DNA of 64,000 nucleotides. It comes from Turnera subulata (Eukaryota > Streptophyta > Magnoliopsida > Malpighiales > Passifloraceae). The translations under genes were made by a program, and so were the position numbers. The DNA lies in contig JAKUCV010000237.1 in NCBI GenBank assembly GCA_028386065.3, positions 2,661-66,660 on the forward strand, written 5' to 3'. The notes beneath the pieces were generated by a model. That model was not told where the DNA came from. It searched no databases and saw only the letters and a list, made by a program, of their open reading frames with translations. This document shows positions 59,893 to 64,000 of the stretch, piece by piece; the stretch's first letter is position 1, and each line of letters opens with the position of its first letter.

Positions 59893-60576
59893 ATGCCTGC
59901 TTCATCTTCCGTTTTCTTCGTCGAAGGTGCCAACCTAGGCAGGGGGAACCGTCTAGCCTACAGCATGGTCAACAAGCGTCCAGAAGAACTACCGAACGAG
60001 CTCGGCAGAATGCCTCGTCTAGTCTTCGTCGACGAACTCTACTCATCGCGGTTCTTCATCACTCCCATGGAAGAGACGTTCTTCCTGGAGGACCATGGCA
60101 CTCTGAGGACCTCCTACTACGGATCGGCAAACTCCATCATGTTCTTCATCTCCGAGAGGCTTCAAGAGTTCAACCTGGAGTCCACTTGCCATACCCTGGA
60201 GCAAGGTACCTACTATCAGCTCTCGATGACGGCCCAAAGCATGCCTAGAGTAACTCGTCTGCCCGTAACTGGGCCCAAGGCCCGACTACTGGTGTGGAAC
60301 TGCAGAGGAGTCGCAAGGCATTCCTAGGAGTTCTTGCATACTCTGAGGGACCTGAAGAACCAATACAAACCAAACATGGTTCTTCTGACGGAGACCCAGT
60401 GGCAACCTCAAGACGATCACGGTCTCATCCCACTCCGGTTCCCTCAAGCAAACCGGTTCGAGCTTCCAGGCTAGGACAACAGAGGCGGCATGTGGTTCTC
60501 GTGGAGCGACAACATCCAAGTCAACATCAACAACGACCCCACTAGCTTCGGGGTCAATGTCGTTCCGAGGCGTTAA
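59893..60576 (+). pseudogene. Antisense ORF fused to a LINE-type endonuclease start, broken
   Basis: An open frame from 59893 encodes ~130 residues of unknown type (MPASSSVFFVEGANLGRGNR ... YYQLSMTAQSMPRVTRLP). It then runs in frame into LLVWNCRGVARHS, the hallmark N-terminus of a LINE ORF2 endonuclease. After a TAG at ~60325 the same frame continues LRDLKNQYKPNMVLLTETQW, and after another stop at ~60472, DNRGGMWFSWSDNIQVNI, matching the ETK and GG-W motifs of that fold. A TAA ends it at 60576. The first part stays fully open while the endonuclease part is broken by two stops. It may be a captured LINE segment (end of ORF1 plus start of ORF2) or a distinct fused gene. Confidence 0.6.
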
Positions 60577-60832
60577 ATGTATTTTTATTTTTATAAAATA
60601 TCAATGTAATATTTTTGTTTGTAATGATAATATTTGCAATATTAATAATATTTATATTTTCGCTTATTTATGGCATCATTACCTCTTATGTGTATGTTCT
60701 ACGACAGCTGGCATCCCTTGACTGGATCCATAATGCACTAACTAAAATGGTATAAAATAATAAACAACTGGAGCGAACTATGCAAACAAGGACAACAAAC
60801 ACACATAGACTGCCCAACAAGACCTAACGCCC

Positions 60833-60844
60833 GCTCTGCTACCA
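60833..60844 (-). other. Primer-binding site (initiator Met tRNA-like)
   Basis: Three bases beyond the 5' LTR, the minus strand reads TGGTAGCAGAGC. This differs by one base from TGGTATCAGAGC, the plant initiator-Met tRNA primer site. It sets the element's orientation and 5' end. Confidence 0.8.
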
Positions 60845-60847
60845 AAA

Positions 60848-63697
60848 TGAAACGCCCCGCCCCGTATTTACCGTACACAGTAAACACGTGCCGGAATTGT
60901 AACAACCCAACCCAACAAAGCCCAGCATACAGTGTATACAATAGATATCCGGGCTCAACAGCCCAACATAAAAACAACAACAATAACTCAACCGGCCCAA
61001 TGGCCCAATAATAGTAAAACAATACACAGCGGAAGACTTTAATAACTCACAAACACTGTATGCGACACTGATGCAAACTATGGATCCAAGCCCTGTCCAA
61101 GGGATAACGCCGCAGCCTGTTTGGAATGCACCAAACCTGTACCACAAATAACTCATCCTACGGGATGAAAGCCCGCAGGTGAGGGGTGAGTCCGAAGTGC
61201 TCACCGACGAAGGAAAGACAATCAATATGCACACTAAAATTACTCAAGTCAAAAACAGGCAAAAACCAAAAGACTCAAGTAAAAATCCAATTATTTCCAA
61301 TTTCATCTTTTCCGGGCCCCGTCACAGATAAGCTAGAGGTCAGACCTGGTTATCAACACATTCCGGGTGCCAGACCAAATCCAGAGAACCCAGGGATCAA
61401 CATCCCAAAAATAATCACGGGATAGACATCCCAAGCATAGACATGCTTATCACAAGAACCCAGGTCACGGCCACCACGAAACAGTCTTAAACCATCGAGT
61501 CGTACCACTACTTACCACGTGACAATTATATTATCATCGTCAAACAAAATCACAGGGATCGACATCCCTAACCAAAATCCCTGGATAAACATCCCGTCCA
61601 AAACCAAGGATCGTCATCCTTGTCACAATTCATTAATTATTCCATTTTATTTAGTGCCAAAACGACTCAAGGATAAACGTTCAAAAACCAATCACAATAC
61701 TGGGATAAACATCCCGACAACAATCAAGACAATGGGATAAACATCCCGAACCAAGCCACAACAAATGCAACATGCAATAATCAACAAACACAATAACCGA
61801 GTAATATAGGCACATATCGAAGGAAATCCATCCTCACCTTGGCCGATTACTCAACTCCGGAAACCATGACCGGTCCGACGCCGGCTCCTCGGGAAACTGC
61901 CCGATATCCAACCTATACCACAAATCAATATACACTCACACAAATGCACATAATCGGTATACTATGATGCCAAAATGCGAAATATCCCATCCCGGTTCAT
62001 ATCCGTTATTATTATCTTTTACCGAAAATATTTTACCGTACATATTTCCGAATATAATTTTGGTACCATACTTTAATTAAAACTCTTTTCAAAATATATC
62101 CATAAATTAATTACTTTTCTCAAAATAATAAACATCATTTTTTTTCTGGAAGCTATAACTTATATATATGTTTATCCCAAAATTATTTCCATAAATGTTA
62201 TACTTGACAAAATATAATTACTAAATATCATTATTATTTTTTTTTAGGAAAGCAATTCCCAAAGGTAGTTTCATAATTTTCTAGAAAAATAACAACATAT
62301 ATATGATTTTCCAGAATATGTACAACATGTTGGAAACATAATAATAATTTTTCAAAACAAAATATAATTATCTTTAATCCCAAGGAATCAAGTTTATGTA
62401 TACATTTATATATATATATATATATATATTTTCCAAGAATAATAACATATACATATTGTATTGCAGAGAAATAATAACATATAATTAAAATTTCCAGAAA
62501 ATATTTTCAAGGTATATATTTATTTTTCAAACTAACCATAATAATAATTTACAAACAAAACATAATTATCTTAATTTGAAGAATCAAAGTATATATATTT
62601 TTCGAAACCCTAACCCAGAATATTACATATAATTTTCCAAAATAATATTTACCATTTTTTTCCCAGAAATTAATTAACAGAAATTAATTATATATATATT
62701 ATTATTTTTGTAAAAAAAGAAAGAAAAGATCCGGACTGCAACCCAACCCAGGCGCGACCCGGCCGAGGAAACGAGCAAAACCCGACTCACCTAGCGGGTA
62801 CAGGGGCGGCGGCGCGACGACAGCGCGAGGGAAGGAAAGGCGAGCACAGCAGCGGCATCGGGCGGCGGAAAAGAGGCGCGGCGTCGCCGGTGTCGTCGTC
62901 AGCAGCGCAGAGAAGGAGATCCGCGGGTTGCTCGGCGGGTCAACGGCAGTGCGCGTCCGGCGGCGTAACCGAGCGGGGGTGACGGCGTTCAGTCAGCGAC
63001 GGCGTGGCAAAGGGGCTGGTGGCGGCGGTGTGACGAGACACGGCCTGGAGCTCCACGACGTGCACAGTAACCGGGGTGACGGACTGTTCCTCCGGTTTCC
63101 TTTTTTTTTTACTTCTTTTTTCTCTATTTTCTTCCTTTTTTTCTGATTTTTCTTTTCTTTTCTTTTCTTTTTCTTTTCTTTTTCTCTCATTTTCTTTTCT
63201 TTTTCCTATTTTCTGATTGGTTCCTTTTTTTCCCCATTTCCTCTTCCTTTTTTTCTGATTTTTCTTCTTTTTTTTCTTTTTCCTTTTTTTCTTCTCTCTT
63301 TTTTTTTCCTCTCTTTTTCTTTTTTTCTTCTCCTCTTCCTCTCCTGGTTTCTTCTTCCTCTGCTTTTATAAACGGTGATTTTACTGTTCAACATGTGAAT
63401 CCTTAATAATGCAGCTTGTCTGCATTATTAAGCGAGTCCGATCCGGACCAGAAAATAACTGATACCCCCTTAGTTATTTTCCGGTGTGATTTTCCGAGAA
63501 ATTCCGAAACCCGAAAAATACCAACTTAGGCCCGAAAAATCTACGGAAAAATCACGAGTGCGGGAAAACTCTCGGTTTCGAAAAACGAATCCCGATTTAC
63601 CTTGAATTAATTACCCAAGATTAATTCAACAATAAATCATGGTAAAAAGACTTTTACAGTTTTGGTAAAAATAAAAAATTTTACCCGGGCTGTTACA
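60848..63697 (-). repeat. 5' LTR (2850 bp) of the non-autonomous element
   Basis: Direct copy of 55560-58459, ending in the target duplication at 63698. It carries the same GC-rich block (~62740-63080), pyrimidine run (~63090-63360) and palindrome cluster. It is ~50 bp shorter through small deletions. The differences are few, so the insertion is fairly recent. Confidence 0.92.
61385..61750 (-). repeat. GGGAT...ATCCC palindrome cluster, right LTR copy
   Basis: Same set of units as at 56096-56463. At least one unit here has lost pairing (CTGGATAAACATCCC where the other LTR has CGGGATAAACATCCC), showing some drift. Confidence 0.75.
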
Positions 63698-63702
63698 CTT
63701 TT

Positions 63703-64000
63703 GATAATTTTTTTGTTTTATTTATTTCGTAGTCATGTTCTTATTCGTAATTTTCATTGACTACTCGACTCTCATTCTCCATAGTTATTCTTGATAATAA
63801 ATTATAAATACATCTATCATGAGCTCTTGTGATTATTCTTTTTTATTTTTTTGGTAAACGTTATTTTTCTTCATAGTTTTCGCTGACTTTTCAGGTATTT
63901 TTCTTCATAATTCTATTATTTCCAAATTATTATTCTTTATAATTTTAAATAGTTGTTGAGAAAATATTATTGAATGCTTATATTTTAATCATTATCTTGA
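63703..64000. other. AT-rich DNA to the right edge
   Basis: No gene. The window ends with TCATTATCTTGA, which also occurs at ~55249 just left of the LTR element; this may be a chance match or part of the interrupted Helitron. Confidence 0.35.

Larger units (their letters stand above)
55560..63697 (-). mobile_element. Complete non-autonomous chromovirus-like LTR retrotransposon with antisense ORFs, 8.1 kb
   Basis: Two long direct LTRs (55560-58459 and 60848-63697) flank a 2388-bp interior. The insertion has a perfect 5-bp target duplication, CTTTT, at 55555-55559 and 63698-63702. The primer site lies next to the right LTR, so the element reads right to left. The interior lacks gag, protease, reverse transcriptase and integrase in the sense direction. 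The last codons of a chromovirus-type polyprotein remain beside the 3' LTR. On the opposite strand the interior carries a 125-aa ORF and a second, partly broken ORF. Such large non-autonomous elements depend on proteins from intact relatives. Confidence 0.92.

Overview
This window is nuclear DNA from a flowering plant, most likely a eudicot. The evidence is GT-AG introns with plant-type exon structures, plant gene families (PHO1, GT37 fucosyltransferase, type I MADS-box), and long AT-rich spacers filled with plant transposons. I cannot name the species. No RNA gene or CRISPR was found. A 22-base run of N (10149-10170) marks an assembly gap.

Six protein-coding genes can be rebuilt from the sequence, five of them exon by exon with reading phase preserved: a PHO1-type SPX-EXS phosphate exporter (minus, 20601-9582, 14 exons, 799 aa); a mitochondrial bL32-like ribosomal protein (minus, 25146-24053, 3 exons, 139 aa); a xyloglucan-type alpha-1,2-fucosyltransferase of GT37 (plus, 33246-35225, 2 exons, 571 aa); an intronless type I MADS-box gene (minus, 36930-36331, 199 aa); a mitochondrial mS23-like ribosomal protein (plus, 44559-46119, 4 exons, 187 aa); and a Pin4/Par14 parvulin (minus, 49381-47845, 4 exons, 146 aa). 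They show no sign of working in one pathway; this is an ordinary mixed gene neighbourhood. Two degraded gene pieces lie beside PHO1: a SIN3-like PAH pseudogene (7880-8514) and an inverted partial copy of the PHO1 EXS exons (8772-9400).

Mobile DNA makes up much of the window. There are two solo LTRs with perfect 5-bp target duplications (1252-5559 and 27908-31237). A complete non-autonomous LTR retrotransposon of the same lineage (55560-63697, minus strand) has two ~2.9-kb LTRs. One LINE with open ORF1 and ORF2 sits inside the last PHO1 intron. A second, decayed LINE (37265-43549) is split by a Helitron (39792-41578). A Mutator-type element with ~140-bp inverted repeats lies at 25795-27535. 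Two short retroposons, two foldback MITEs and a second Helitron end (55187) complete the set.

The most unusual object is the element at 55560-63697. It has an initiator-Met-like primer site, and the last codons of a chromovirus pol run into its 3' LTR, but it has no gag or pol. Its 2.4-kb interior instead carries genes in the opposite direction: a 125-aa basic/coiled-coil ORF with its own TATA box, and a second ORF that runs into an endonuclease-like sequence. The LTRs of this lineage also hold clusters of short palindromes whose two arms change together between copies, which suggests conserved RNA hairpins.
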